64,000 nt of DNA from Nannobrachium achirus (lineage: Eukaryota; Chordata; Actinopteri; Myctophiformes; Myctophidae). Below the pieces are notes generated by a model that saw only the letters and a program-made list of their open reading frames with translations, did no database searches and had not been told where the DNA came from. Location of the stretch: NCBI GenBank assembly GCA_963921795.1, contig OY997644.1:2968254-3032253 (forward strand), given 5' to 3'. This document shows, piece by piece, positions 1 to 10,931 of the stretch (position 1 is its first letter; every line of letters starts with the position of its first letter). Made by a program: the position numbers and the translations under genes.

Positions 1-1016
1 CATATTGACTGAGTCCAGCGAGATCCCCAAAAAGATGGTCTGCTGTGATGGTGTCAACATACTCTTCTCGAAGTTTATGTTGAAACCCAGGGAGGTTAAC
101 TGCGATCTCACCACGTCGGTGTGACGCGTCACCTCCTCCCTCGAGCTTGCGCTTATTAACCAATCGTCGAGGTACGTCGCAAGACGGATCCCCTGCTGTC
201 GCAGGGGAGCAATAGCCGCTTGTGTCACTTTGACAAAAACGCGGGGAGAAAGAGAGAGGCCGAACGGGAGAACCGTGTACTCGTACACCTTCCCCTCGAA
301 CCCGCACCTCAGAAATTTCCTGTGTGGGGGGTAGACTCCCACATGCTGGTATGCGTCCTTAAAGTCGAGGGACGTCCAATAATCGTTGACTCTGACTGAG
401 CGCAAAAGCGCTACGTTCGTCAACATTTTGAAATTGTACTTTACTAGAAATTTGTTTAGGGCTTTTAGGTCCAGAATGGGCCTTAGCCCCCCCCTTTCTT
501 TGGTACAACGAAATAATGAGAATAAAACCCCAGACTGAGCTGATCTGTGGGAACTTCTCTGATCGCCCCTTTTCTCAATAAAGAGTGAATTTCCTCCCTC
601 AGAATCAAGGCGGCCTGCCCCTTTGCTTGTGTGAAAATCACTCTGTCTGATAACGGAGGCTGGGTTGCAAATTGCAGCCTGTATCCCTGCCTCACGGTTC
701 GCAGAACCCAGGGACAAGGTTTGCATGCTTTCCATTGAGCCAAATGCCTCGCTAGAGGATTGTGAATGGGAGCTGACGTCAGTCCTAAAGGAATGTGATT
801 GATTGGAATGTACGGAACGTGCATCCCAGGACACGACGTTGACGTCATAGGGGCCTGTATTCTCACCACATTTACTTCCTCTACTGAGGACGAGGGGAGA
901 GCAAACACGGAAGTCAAAGGGACTCGTGACTGAGACACGTGACTTATTACCGAGCGCGACACCGCTTTGCGGTGACGAGAGGGCCTTACGTTTAAAGCCT
1001 TTATCTCCGGCGACAC
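1..1016 (-). pseudogene. DIRS reverse transcriptase fragment, frameshifted and open to the left
   Basis: Reading the minus strand from 1016, the frame contains LRKGAIREVP and FVVPKK, then stops just after a run of glycine codons. The plus-strand C run at 487-494 has eight bases. One base more would keep the frame into the next conserved block (LRPILDLKAL). Downstream the other frame is open to position 1 with LDFKDAYQHV, LPFGLSLSP, the catalytic YLDDWL (bases about 160-180) and FLGISLDS. These are reverse transcriptase blocks in the normal order with both aspartates of the active site present. The break therefore lies in a homopolymer and could be a true mutation or a base-calling error. RNase H should follow beyond the window. 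Confidence 0.85.
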
Positions 1017-1107
1017 GTTTGTGTTGCACGGAGGGACAGTAGGCAGCGGAGGAGAGTGAAAAGGAACGCATTTTTGTAAACACGTCCTGTCTAGAGTCCT
1101 GTCTAAC

Positions 1108-1424
1108 GGGATGGTGTTTTTTACTGGTGTTTCAGTCCGAGTGTGGGGAAAGGGTGCGTTCGGAAATGCGCACCGGACTGCGCGGGCGTTTATCGTGGGC
1201 TTGCCCAGGCCTTACGGCCTGGGCATAAATATAACGATTGCATTCACCACGGCTTCGTGCGGCGAGCACGGGGTGCTCTTCGCCCCCGTGCGGCCTGCGG
1301 CGCTCGGGGCGAAGAGCAGGACCAAGGTCCGCTGGCCTTCGCGCCGCTTGCAATGTCGTGGACAATAAAACGAGCGCACCCTTTCATACACTCTGACTGA
1401 ATCACCAGTAAAAAACACTCTCTC
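1108..1424. mobile_element. 317-bp TIR element nested in the DIRS copy, 10-bp target duplication
   Basis: The two ends are inverted repeats of about 54 bp with roughly eight mismatches: the left end contains GTGTTTTTTACTGGTG, and the reverse complement of the right end contains the same 16 bases. The flanks are a perfect direct repeat CCTGTCTAAC at 1098-1107 and 1425-1434. The interior is GC-rich with two further hairpins (about 1202-1224 and 1276-1318) and no credible protein. A 9-10 bp duplication suggests a Mutator-like mobiliser, but no transposase is visible, so the superfamily is an inference. Small open frames across this block are incidental. Confidence 0.8.
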
Positions 1425-1434
1425 CCTGTCTAAC

Positions 1435-2017
1435 ATTGTTGTCGCAGCGCGAGCTGGGACTGCTAAAGGAAGGACAGACAATTCCCTCTTCAAACCCTTT
1501 ACCAGCTTGGAGGGCGCCTTGGCGCCCTCCCGTGGAGAGGGGGAGGTGGAACACTCTCTGCTCTGAATTTGTATTACCTGAGGAGCACTGGAAGTCTGCT
1601 GCCCTCTGCTGGAATTCCCCATGTACATACCCTGAAAATTCAGACTTCCTTCTCTTTTTCATGCAATGTTGAGGAAGAGCTAAACCTTTTATTTTGGAAA
1701 TGCCCCATATGGGGGTTTCCCTGAAGGTTATTTGTGATTGATGTGGTACTGGACATGCATAATTCAGAGATGGATGTCCCCACGGGGGATTCTCCATTGT
1801 AGGTGCATTTTGAAAGAAGAGACCTTGTTTCACACACACACTCTTTACCTTGGAGAAAACATTTGGCACAGAAACAAAATTCACATTCACATTTGTATTG
1901 TGTAATTCCTCCACTCTCTGTGGCAGGATTAAAGGTGCACTGTGCTTGGGTGCCGGGGAGCCGTCCATGACCCTGTCCCCGTGCACCGAGGGTGAAAACG
2001 CCCTCTTTAGGCAAATG
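1435..2017 (-). pseudogene. DIRS gag-to-pol linker region
   Basis: An open minus-strand frame (2040 to 1402) continues from the end of gag towards the reverse transcriptase and is cut by the element at 1108-1424. Removing that insertion with one copy of the target duplication leaves this frame one base out of register with the reverse transcriptase frame, although both are open across the junction. Overlapping or shifted frames between gag and pol are known in DIRS elements, so this could be native organisation or another small indel. No domain is recognised in this stretch. Confidence 0.5.
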
Positions 2018-4069
2018 TCATTTCCTCGACCCCCTACCACGGCCCCTCACTGCAGAGCTGTAGGAAGGGCGAGGTGGTGGGCGCATTTCCTGGTGCTGAG
2101 AGCCCTGGCTGCTCTGGCTCCGGTTCCTGCTCGCACCCGAGGAGGAAGAAGGGGCTCTAGGAGAACGGGGGGCTTTTCCGCTCTGACGAGGGGGTCCCTG
2201 AGTTCTCTCCCTAGAGCGGGAAAAGTGTGATTTGGCAGGCTGTTTCTCCTTTTCTTTTGGGGCCAAAACAGCATCCACCACTTCCTTTTGGGCCTTAAAG
2301 TCTCGGTGACTACACGGAGAAAGGGAAGGGCCCCTTCGAAGAGACTGTTGGGGTCTGTATCCAGGCCCCTCAGCTCCTCTCGCCTCTCGCTGGCCTTTGC
2401 TACGTCGCCTTGGAAGGGGACCTTCTGCAGCCACCGGAACCTTTCTATGCTGACCGCCACGTCCATTCCCCTGCCAGCCCATTGGATGGCATGGACGTTG
2501 CTGACGATGCCCAGTTGCAGCATGGCATCCCATTCAGCATAGACCTCCGGTGGGAGGCGGTCTTTGTTTTGGAGCAGCATCTCCGCCATGGCTCCATTCA
2601 TCAGACCCACCACATTTAAGCTCTTGACAGAGAGCGCAGCGGCCTTGTAGACATTTTTCACCATGTTGGAGAGCTTGTTGTCGTCCTTGCCCTTGAACTT
2701 GGGCACAGGCTCCTGAGTGAAGGGGCAGTCACTGGGCCTAAACTGGGCACAAAAGAATTGGTTAGTGGCAACGTCGACGGAGGGGAGCCCGCCAACGCCT
2801 AACCTCTCCTCCTCAGCCAGGGAGGTTGACAAGGGCATCTTGCTGGGCTCTCTGTGCTCCTTCCATGTGGAATGAAGAGCCTCTTTTAGCCCAGGAGTAG
2901 CAGGCAGCTTCTGAGAACGAGGAACAGGCACCTGGACCTCTCTCTTGCCTGCAAACTTGATTTCCGCCGAGCTCGCAGGGCGGGGCTCCGCTGGCATGGC
3001 GAGGCCCATCTTTGCAGCTGCCAGCTCGACGACTGCCAGCAGGTCCAGCTCTTGAGGGGTGGATCCTGCTGAGGTGCCCGCCTTTTCCTTATCCACCACT
3101 GTCTTTGGGGCAGGGGTGATGGGGGGGGGGGCTTGGGGGGGCTGAGAAGACTGCTGGGAAATCCCAGGAGACTGAGTAGCAGGGGGTGGGGGGGGGGGCG
3201 CCGCCATGACGGGGGCTCAACATAACAATGTCCACAACTGTCCCTTCGTGAACCACACCGTCCTCCTCCTCCTCCTCTTCTTCATATTCCTCCTCTTCTC
3301 CTTCCATGGCTTCCTCCTCTTCTTCAGAGGTGCCATACTCGTCAGAGCCACGAGGCACTTTACGTGGAACGTTCTGCTGAGACGTTAAGAGAAGGGGGAA
3401 AGAGGGGGGGGAGGTGACCGGGCTGGAATCGACCAGGAACGGGTTGGTGGAGCGAGGAGTCCCGCTGGTGGCTGCCGTGGCGGCGGCTGTAGACAACGGC
3501 CCCACCTGGATGCTAGCCTGCAAGGCGGCGGAGGCTTGGAAAGGCCCGGTGCTAGTGTAACTAGGACTGGGCGTAGGCGGGAAGGAGAAGCGCGGAGTGG
3601 AGCCGAACAGGCCGGGCCCACTACTGTGCACTGCAGGAGTAATGGTATACATTGGGGCGAAGCTAACTCTTATAGGTTCACACACAGTAGGAGAAGCATG
3701 GACAAACCGTGGCGTGGAGCTGGCAACAGGTCCGCTTCTTTGTCCTTGGGCGGCGGGGATCTGAGCGCCGGGAAACATCTGAGCTCCGTGGGTTACCTGA
3801 GCGCCGAGGGTTTGTTTGGGCCTAGTCGCGTCCACGTTCATGGCCACCAACAGCCGCTGGTGGAGAATGGCTGCGTCCATCGGTGCGCAGAGAACGCAAC
3901 TGTTGGGGAAGTAGAAACTCTGCCAGGCATGTGGAACCCCCAGGCAACCCAGGCAGATGGAATGCGGATCTTCTGTCGCGATGAAGCGGCCGCACTCCGG
4001 ATCCCCGCAGCGTCGAGGGAGGGGAAGGTTGCCGGCCGAGCCCGGGGAAGCCAGGCCCTCGCTGGACAT
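2018..4069 (-). pseudogene. DIRS gag, broken into three frames
   Basis: The start at 4069 gives a protein with a Cys/His cluster at about residues 21-42 (two Cys, His, two Cys), followed by Pro/Ser-rich and acidic stretches. The frame switches within the G/C runs near 3184-3200; the second frame (from about 3207 to 2047) carries the gag core with FKGKDDNKLSNMVKNVYKAA. Near 2300 the likely true C-terminus moves to a third frame, which ends at 2018 with an Arg/Ser-rich, RGRGRGSRK-type basic tail. Length is about 680 codons if joined. Gag should form the particle that packages the element RNA. The frameshifts next to homopolymers make the copy non-coding as read. Confidence 0.75.
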
Positions 4070-4599
4070 GACAAGGTAAGCTAAGCTAACCTAGGCTAGC
4101 CGCTACTTGCCGGTGGAAAAGAACACTGAAGATAATAAATAGAACCTGAACGAAACCCGCGGGTGAAGATCCTGTTCACCGCTAAGGCTAAAGTTGAATT
4201 CGAACAGAAATAAACAAGTAAACTGGATAATATTAATAAATGTTGTTAGAGCACACGTGTAGACGTCCGTATCATGCGGTGCAGAGGAACGGAAGAGGAA
4301 GTACACATGCCAGTCTCGCGTGATATGCCCTCGGGTGGGGCGGGGCGTTTTGACTGGCATACCCTCCGACTTTGTTGTTTCGGGAGCATATGTGTAGCTC
4401 TGTATCGCACGCTAGGAGGCGCGATAACCCAAGAGGAGTGCATTTCGAGTAAATGACAGAAAACCCCTGCTGTGGCTGCTGTCAGAAATCACACCTCAGA
4501 AGTCCCAGGATTTCTCACTGGTGGGAGGGAATTTTTCCCCCTCCCTATACCTGCATTTTCACTGAGCATGTGCACTAAGCCAGCTGTGATTGGCTGTGA

Positions 4600-4731
4600 T
4601 CTGTGGGTGGTGTGTGTGTGTGTGGGTGGGGGGGGCACCCCTCCACATTGGGGGGGGGGGGGGGGGGGGGCTTTATGAGGGGGGGGGGGGGGGGGTATTC
4701 GTGGACCCCCCCATCCACATTGGGGGGGTCC
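4600..4731. repeat. G-tract cluster
   Basis: Several runs of 8-22 guanines are separated by short spacers, including two CCACATTGGGGG-type units. The plus strand has the composition expected for G-quadruplex formation. It is followed by an AT-rich TATATT tract (4735-4770). No gene is seen. Long G runs are also prone to length errors. Confidence 0.85.
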
Positions 4732-4771
4732 ATTATATTTTATATATATTGTATATTATTGTATATTTATA

Positions 4772-5232
4772 TTCTAGTTAATCATTATTCAGTATTCCAA
4801 TTTAAAAAAATAGCAGATCTACAAGCTCAAAATGTGTTGCACTGTGTGACATAGAATTAATTTATGAACAAATAGGCAAAAATCTCAGTCAGGTAAATTG
4901 TTTGTATTGAGAGAAACACAACTAAAACAGAACAGTTTGTTGGAAAGCATAATATTGTTACAAAATCTTTAGATGCATACATGGTGTCAATTACAATTGT
5001 GGGGGTCCTTGACATGAAACATTTGTAGAAGAAAAAGACAACAAACAAATTGTTTAAAAAAAAAAAGTAAAATGGTGGCATAAAGAATGCAGGCCAGTGA
5101 TGGCCCCACCTCGTCTCGCCATCTCTTCCCGGTGGAGGTGAAACGTTCCACATCACCCGACCTAAAATACAAGGAAAATACAATTAGGATTTATTTAATT
5201 GTAAATCTACAGAAAACAACACAATTCAATAT

Positions 5233-5235
<3 letters not shown>
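4772..5235. other. Unassigned AT-rich DNA
   Basis: No coding exon, RNA gene or mobile element end is recognised. A short GCAGATCTACAAGCTCA match at about 4812 is half of a palindrome that recurs through the window. Confidence 0.5.

Positions 5236-5321
<86 letters not shown>
5236..5321. repeat. (GT)n microsatellite
   Basis: Uninterrupted GT dinucleotide array of about 43 units. Confidence 0.98.
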
Positions 5322-5322
<1 letters not shown>

Positions 5323-6379
5323 AACTGACATGTTGTAGGAGTTTAGGCTTAGGCCTACCCGTTAAAACTTCAGCATACATTGGTGAAACCAACATCGGCC
5401 AACAACATGGTTCATGTGGAGAACAGACACACTGTTAATGAGAAGAAGAATGTTAGTTGGCTATGCTTATTTGGACCAGAAGACACCCAACCCCCACCTC
5501 TTTAGCATTACAGTGACAAAGGGGTCAGTGGCTCTTAACTGTCTAAAATAACTTAAAGTGAGTTCTGTCTCTCATGCCAGTGTCTCACAACTGTAAAATA
5601 ACTGCAATTAAACAATTTGTTAAATTAGAGTTAGTACAGGAACACAAAAGTCTTACAAACAGTTCCTTGTACAGTAACTTACACTCATTCTTTTTGGCTT
5701 GTCTTGGCTTCTTGGCGTTCATCTTAAGGCATCCTGCAAACAGCATAAAACATAATACAGTATGTCATAAAGGTACACATTTGGTGAAACTATGGGCTGA
5801 CATTTGGCCAAAAATAGCAGAGGCTTACAACAATTGTTATATGTTGTGAGCTTGTAGATTGGCTATTTTGTTGAAGAGATTTGGTGCAGGGGGACAATAA
5901 AAAATTTACCCTGGTCAAACAATGCATGCAATGCAATGTTTAACTGGTTAAATAAAAGTGGTTAAAAAGGCCTCCAGTCCACAGTTTGAAAGAATTTGCC
6001 ACTGATAAATACAGACAATATGATGTGAGAACAACAAGCAATACAACCTAATGTAATATAATCTAATCAACATTTGTTGTCCCTCTAATTTGGCAGAAAA
6101 CAAAGAAGAGATTAAGCTATTGCATAGAATTATAGAATTATATTTGTTGCAACTTACCAAACAGTTTTAAAATGATCCATTCATTTAAGTAGGGCCTACA
6201 ACCTCTCCTCTCTGTCTATCTTCTTCACCAAGCAGCACCAGACTGCCAGACTGCCAGGCAGTTAAAATTCAAAGGTGGTAGCAAGACACCTGATTGGTCA
6301 CATTTTCACACTTACAAGGAAAGTGATTGGTTAAGACAGAAAAGGAAGTGCCTACAGAGGGTCCTCCAACTCTTTGCGG
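5322..6379. other. Unassigned DNA
   Basis: No gene recognised. GTTGTGAGCTTGTAGAT at about 5843 matches one arm of the recurrent palindrome described in the findings, so part of this stretch is likely decayed repeat. Confidence 0.5.
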
Positions 6380-6595
6380 GATAGAACGTTTTCTCCTTCT
6401 TTACATTAACCATTTGAACCCTAGTGTCCATATTCTGATAACTTTAGCCAAACCTAGTAGATCTACAAGCTCACAACGCCTCGCAGCGAGATGCATTGTG
6501 AGCTTGTTGATCGGTTATTTTCAGCAAAGAGGTTTGTTGTAACGGACTAAGTACAGAGTATAAGGTAAAATGTATTAAGTATTGACGGCTCAAGT
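6380..6595 (-). mobile_element. hAT-like fragment, same family as 37073-37524, opposite orientation
   Basis: The stretch matches, in reverse complement, the interior of the element at 37073-37524: AACCCTAGTGTCCATATT, the palindrome around TCTACAAGCTCACAACGCCT, and the ACTAAGTACAGAGTA block occur in the same order. Neither terminal repeat is preserved here. Confidence 0.7.
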
Positions 6596-9500
6596 GGTTA
6601 AATAACGCAACAGGGACGCTTCGAAGGCATTTATAGGCGCGAAGAACGTTGAAGACCCCTGACTTCGACTAAATGAGGTTCCAGTCAATTTGCATGCCAT
6701 TCCTGTACTATACAATACTGTACAATACTATACTGTATCTCTTATGATGTTCAAAAATAAAGACGTATTGTATCATGTAACTGTTTCTAATTAGTCATCA
6801 TTGAATGTCATTATAGTACATGAGATTGCAAGTGTCTACTTCTTACAACAGTGTAATTAATTGAAAATGTGAGATAAGGCAAATACTTGGGATATACAAG
6901 GCAAACTAAAATGTGTCTTTTTGGGAGGGGGGCTGTTTGCCCTCCTCCCCTTTCTTTAAACAAATAGTCAATTTGTAGGTCAAAGGAATGAACCAGACCC
7001 CCTGGTGTGCCTTTGTCTAGCTGGGGGCAGTATATCACCTATTATCACTGAATACAGAGGAATATGCCAGAATATCCCTCAAAAAGTATATACCCAATAA
7101 TGTCGGTTTATGCCCAGTATACCTGTAAATAAACTGTCATATACTCTACCAGTATATGTCAGATAATCTCTCTTTTCACCCAGTGCTACGCTGTCTTCCA
7201 CCGGGGAGCTTCGGCTCCTGGTCCCGGTGGGAATAGGCTCCTCGACCGCTAGCACCTCACTAGCGGGGGTGCGTGCACAATGTGAGCTGTCAGTGGAGGC
7301 GACAAGTGTTACTACACCTTCACAACCGAAGTCCCCACCGTGGACCGATGTTGTGAAAGGAGGGTCCAAAAAGTCGCTGCAGCTGTGCGACCCAAACTAC
7401 ACAAGCAAGCAAACGGGAAACGCTACCCAGTGTACCCACGGAGATTAACATTTTACATCGTCAGGCATTATCAAGGCAAAGCCATTATATGAATCTGACC
7501 CAGTCAAACAAGGAATTATTTGTCTAAAATGGCCAGAAGATGGAGCAATGGAGCAGGACATCTGCATGTTGCATCAGGCTCAGCTCAGACCAGTGTGACA
7601 CGGTAAGGCAGCGTCACAATAATAGCTCACGGATAGCTAAGCTATCGAAGGACATTAGTAGATATACTGCCAGTAAAAAAGAGAATAGCCTACAATGTAA
7701 GCTATTCTCTTTTTTCCTGGCCCTACATCAGTATATTAATCACCTGTTTTGGAGTTCCTTTGTAGACCCAACTCGATCATGACGTTCATGTAAACATTAC
7801 ATCATTGTATCAACATCAGTGTATCAAACACAATAAGAGAAGATAAAATGATCGTCAATAGGCCTATGTACATTGTGTTACTGGAATGCTGTGATTAGTA
7901 AACCCGGGAGATAGGCCTAGTATGTGGTCTGCCTATTATCCTAAAAATAAGGACCTATATGATTTGCTATTTATAAGACCTTGCCATGGTGTAAATTAAT
8001 CTACATAATTGTATACAATTGGGCTGCAGATTTACATTGTTCATGGATAGCACACATAATTAAATGTATAATGTTTTTTGTTTATTTCAGGACCCTGTCA
8101 ACCTTGGGACATTGCTGTAGTAATGAGAACAGTTGAAATCCATTGATCCATCTTCTTCCAAAAGGAGGTACCTACAACATCTTCCAGAAGAGGCACCTAT
8201 AAAACAATTGCTATGGCCTGACTTAAATGGCAAATACAATTATGTCATTTAATTTACAGTATTCATGTTTCCTTGTTTAGATACCAAGAAATACATTTGG
8301 TCACTATAGTCAAAAAAGGACAACATACAAAATACTATAATCATCACAGAATATGGTGATTCATAATACAATTACATTAAACATGCAGGGTTAGGGTTAT
8401 TTTGAATGTGTTATCTATTCTTGCTCATAGATAGGAATGCATTTATCTATCTAAATTGAATCACTTTCTCCTACTCGTGATCAGGTTGTCAAAATGTATA
8501 ATACCAACAAGTCGCATTAGGGTCAAGGTTGCTTACCTAATGATCAAACAACACAAGTATAATCTGCTAATGTTCCTTAAGAAAGACTTGGGTTGTAAAT
8601 ACTTCTTCATTGCTTTCTCATTATACACAGGCCTTGCCAGGTCAGGACAATGTCCTACTTTCATTTCTGAGTCATATCAAATATTGTGGAGTGGTTCAAT
8701 ACTGTCATTGTCTACACCTATGAATTATGGGTTTCACTTTTAGGCCTATAGACTTGTGCAGTACCAATGTGATGGAACCCCACAGTTTGACTTTACCCAA
8801 CACGTAAAATAATAACTTGCAGTTTAAACACAGTTTAATCAGGTTGTCAAAATGTGATGTCATAATCTGCTAATGTTACGATCAAGGGACAGGACAGACA
8901 TTGAATAAGACATCTTTTAATGACTGGGAATTCCATGGAATCAAGGTGGATGCACCCAGCAGCTGACGGCTTGTGTTGCCCTCAGCATCTTCTGCAATGG
9001 AATGAAGGTAGATGGTGCATGGTCAGCTGCTGGGAGAGATGAGTAGAACATCCATTACAACGGCTTTCTCAGCCGATGTGACTGAGAAAGATAATCACAA
9101 GAACACTAAGTATCATGGCATGAATTATAGCTCAGTGTAAGTATTACAAATCAGATAAGAAAAATGCAATGGTATGAGGGAGTTTAAAAAGCGGACAAAA
9201 AAGTGCAGATGTACAAGCTTGTGAGCCTGTATCTGCTATTTTTGCCAGACCCATGAAATGGGTAGGCCTACATAAGCAAATGTCTGTCCTGGTTTTCTAT
9301 ATAAAGGGTATATATGATGATGACATGATGATGACATGCCTACAAAAGGCATGATGTCATAAATGATGATGACAGACAGGGGGTCTGGCACAACCAGGTT
9401 GACCTGGTCTAGTTTAGTCCAGAGTTGTTGTTGGCTAGACCACATTCTCCTAGTGCCCAATATACAGTATATAGAATTGTCTACTAAGCCAATAACAAAC

Positions 9501-10169
9501 TACTCTTCTCTTATGGGGAGGTCAATGGCATAACATATTTTCAAATGGGTGTCTGCAGCGGTTTGTGTTATTGTGGGGATGACTGGTCTGGATGAGAAAC
9601 TCTGCAGCAACAGTGTCATACATGATACAGCTTGAAATGAGGGCTTGCCGCTTGTCCTTAATGTATTTCAGAGAAAATAAAGGTTGAATGAAAAAGCTTC
9701 TGCATTGTAATAAAATAATGTAAAACATTTTCAATAATGTTTGGATGGTTACCTGCAAGAGGCACAAGCCAAAAACATTGTCCTGCTTTCCAATTATTAT
9801 GAATCTACAAATTATAAATGTTGCACAGTACTTGTGTATATTCTAATGATGAATATTAGAATGTGCATAGTAACTAACCTGTAGTCTCCAGAAAATCAAG
9901 CCTCAAGCTGCATTCTGAAGGTCTGTTAAGGCAAGTCCCCACTCAGCAGAATGTTGCATGCTGGCATACTGTATATCTGTGATGGAATATATTGTCAGTT
10001 GTAAAAAATGAGCGTGTTAAACATTCAATGATCAAGGAGTTTATTGTCACTAGTGTGAGGAGGTCAAGTGACATCATTACTGGACTATATTCTTTTCACC
10101 ACTATGGTAAAACCACTTGTTTTTGTTACTTCAGGGTTTGATTGTTTCATTACAGTTTTATATCACTAT
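6596..10169. other. Long unassigned stretch with one coding-like patch
   Basis: Mostly AT-rich. A GC-richer patch at 7170-7450 has an open plus-strand frame of 73 codons (7227-7448) with a PPWTDVVKGGSKK motif resembling ORF1-type proteins of fish LINEs, but this is too short to assign. ATCAGGTTGTCAAAATGT occurs twice (about 8481 and 8838). Half of the recurrent palindrome occurs near 9210-9240. No other feature is supported. Confidence 0.4.
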
Positions 10170-10885
10170 TGTAATGGAACATGTTTCTCACTTAACTTTA
10201 CCGCCACTTGGGGGCACAGTTCCTCCATTTACTTCAAGTTTAGTACCCCCCTGTCTCCAGGGGGCGCTGTTTATACTGTTCTGAAGCAGCTCTTATGACA
10301 CAGGAAGTGTTTTGAGTTTGAACTTTTCTCCTTGAAAGAATGTCAAGAAAAGATCGTTTTTGGAGTGTTTACAACCATTAGCCATTTCTACTTGTTTAAC
10401 CCCCCTTGAGTGGCAAAAATAAGTGAGTAAACATATTACTTAACATTGTGATAGTGTGTACTGGACATTTGGAGAGATATATTCTACTGTTGTATGTTCT
10501 TCTGTGATATTGGCACTGCAGTGTTTGGAAGTTCAGGCTCAGGCCTACTTGTAATTTACCTGTTCATTTTGTGTGGATGGATGCAATAAGGATTATTATT
10601 ACTATTCTTACCTTTGCTTACCTGCTTAGTTTACATGAACAAGTGCCTTTCTTTGTTGGTTATTACATTCCTGGCATAGCTTACCTGTTATGTGCTTGTT
10701 CAGCTTTCTATTTCTGTACATTATTTTAATATGTGCCTTCTGTATATTTTGTGTTTCAGTTTTACACTTTCTTGTATTAAACCAGTCCTGTACAACACCT
10801 GCCTGTTACTTGGAGGAATGATACAAGGGAGAGTTAGAGCTGGCTGTGGAGGCTCAATATAGGATACATTGGGTGTAACAGCACA
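10170..10885 (+). repeat. 5' LTR of the BEL/Pao-like element
   Basis: Begins TGTAATGG and ends GCACA. It is repeated as 13092-13689 plus 17810-17931. The primer-binding site should start at 10886 (GTAAAATTATTTTG...), but it does not match a common tRNA end that I recognise. Confidence 0.88.
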
Positions 10886-10931
10886 GTAAAATTATTTTGC
10901 ACTCTACGAGGGATTTCAACAAACAGTCGAC

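Larger units (their letters stand above)
1..4460 (-). mobile_element. DIRS-like retrotransposon, truncated by the left window edge
   Basis: On the minus strand the order is non-coding leader (about 4460-4070), gag (4069-2018), a linker (2017-1435) and a reverse transcriptase that runs off the left edge. The gag start with a Cys/His cluster, the gag core and the YLDDWL-type reverse transcriptase are those of fish DIRS-group (tyrosine recombinase) elements. The RNase H, methyltransferase-like and tyrosine recombinase parts would lie to the left of the window, so the class call rests on gag and RT only. The right boundary is not fixed: the GC-rich block 4240-4460 is probably the terminal-repeat/leader region, but no second copy is visible. 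The copy is inactive as read, because the coding frames are broken at homopolymer runs and a second element sits at 1108-1424. Confidence 0.8.

Noticed and set aside
1111-1400. Two overlapping plus-strand frames of 85 codons near 1111-1400
   Set aside because: They lie entirely in the nested TIR element and antisense to the DIRS coding strand; no domain is present.
7227-7448. Gene call on the 73-codon frame with PPWTDVVKGGSKK
   Set aside because: Resembles LINE ORF1-type fragments but is too short and isolated for an annotation.
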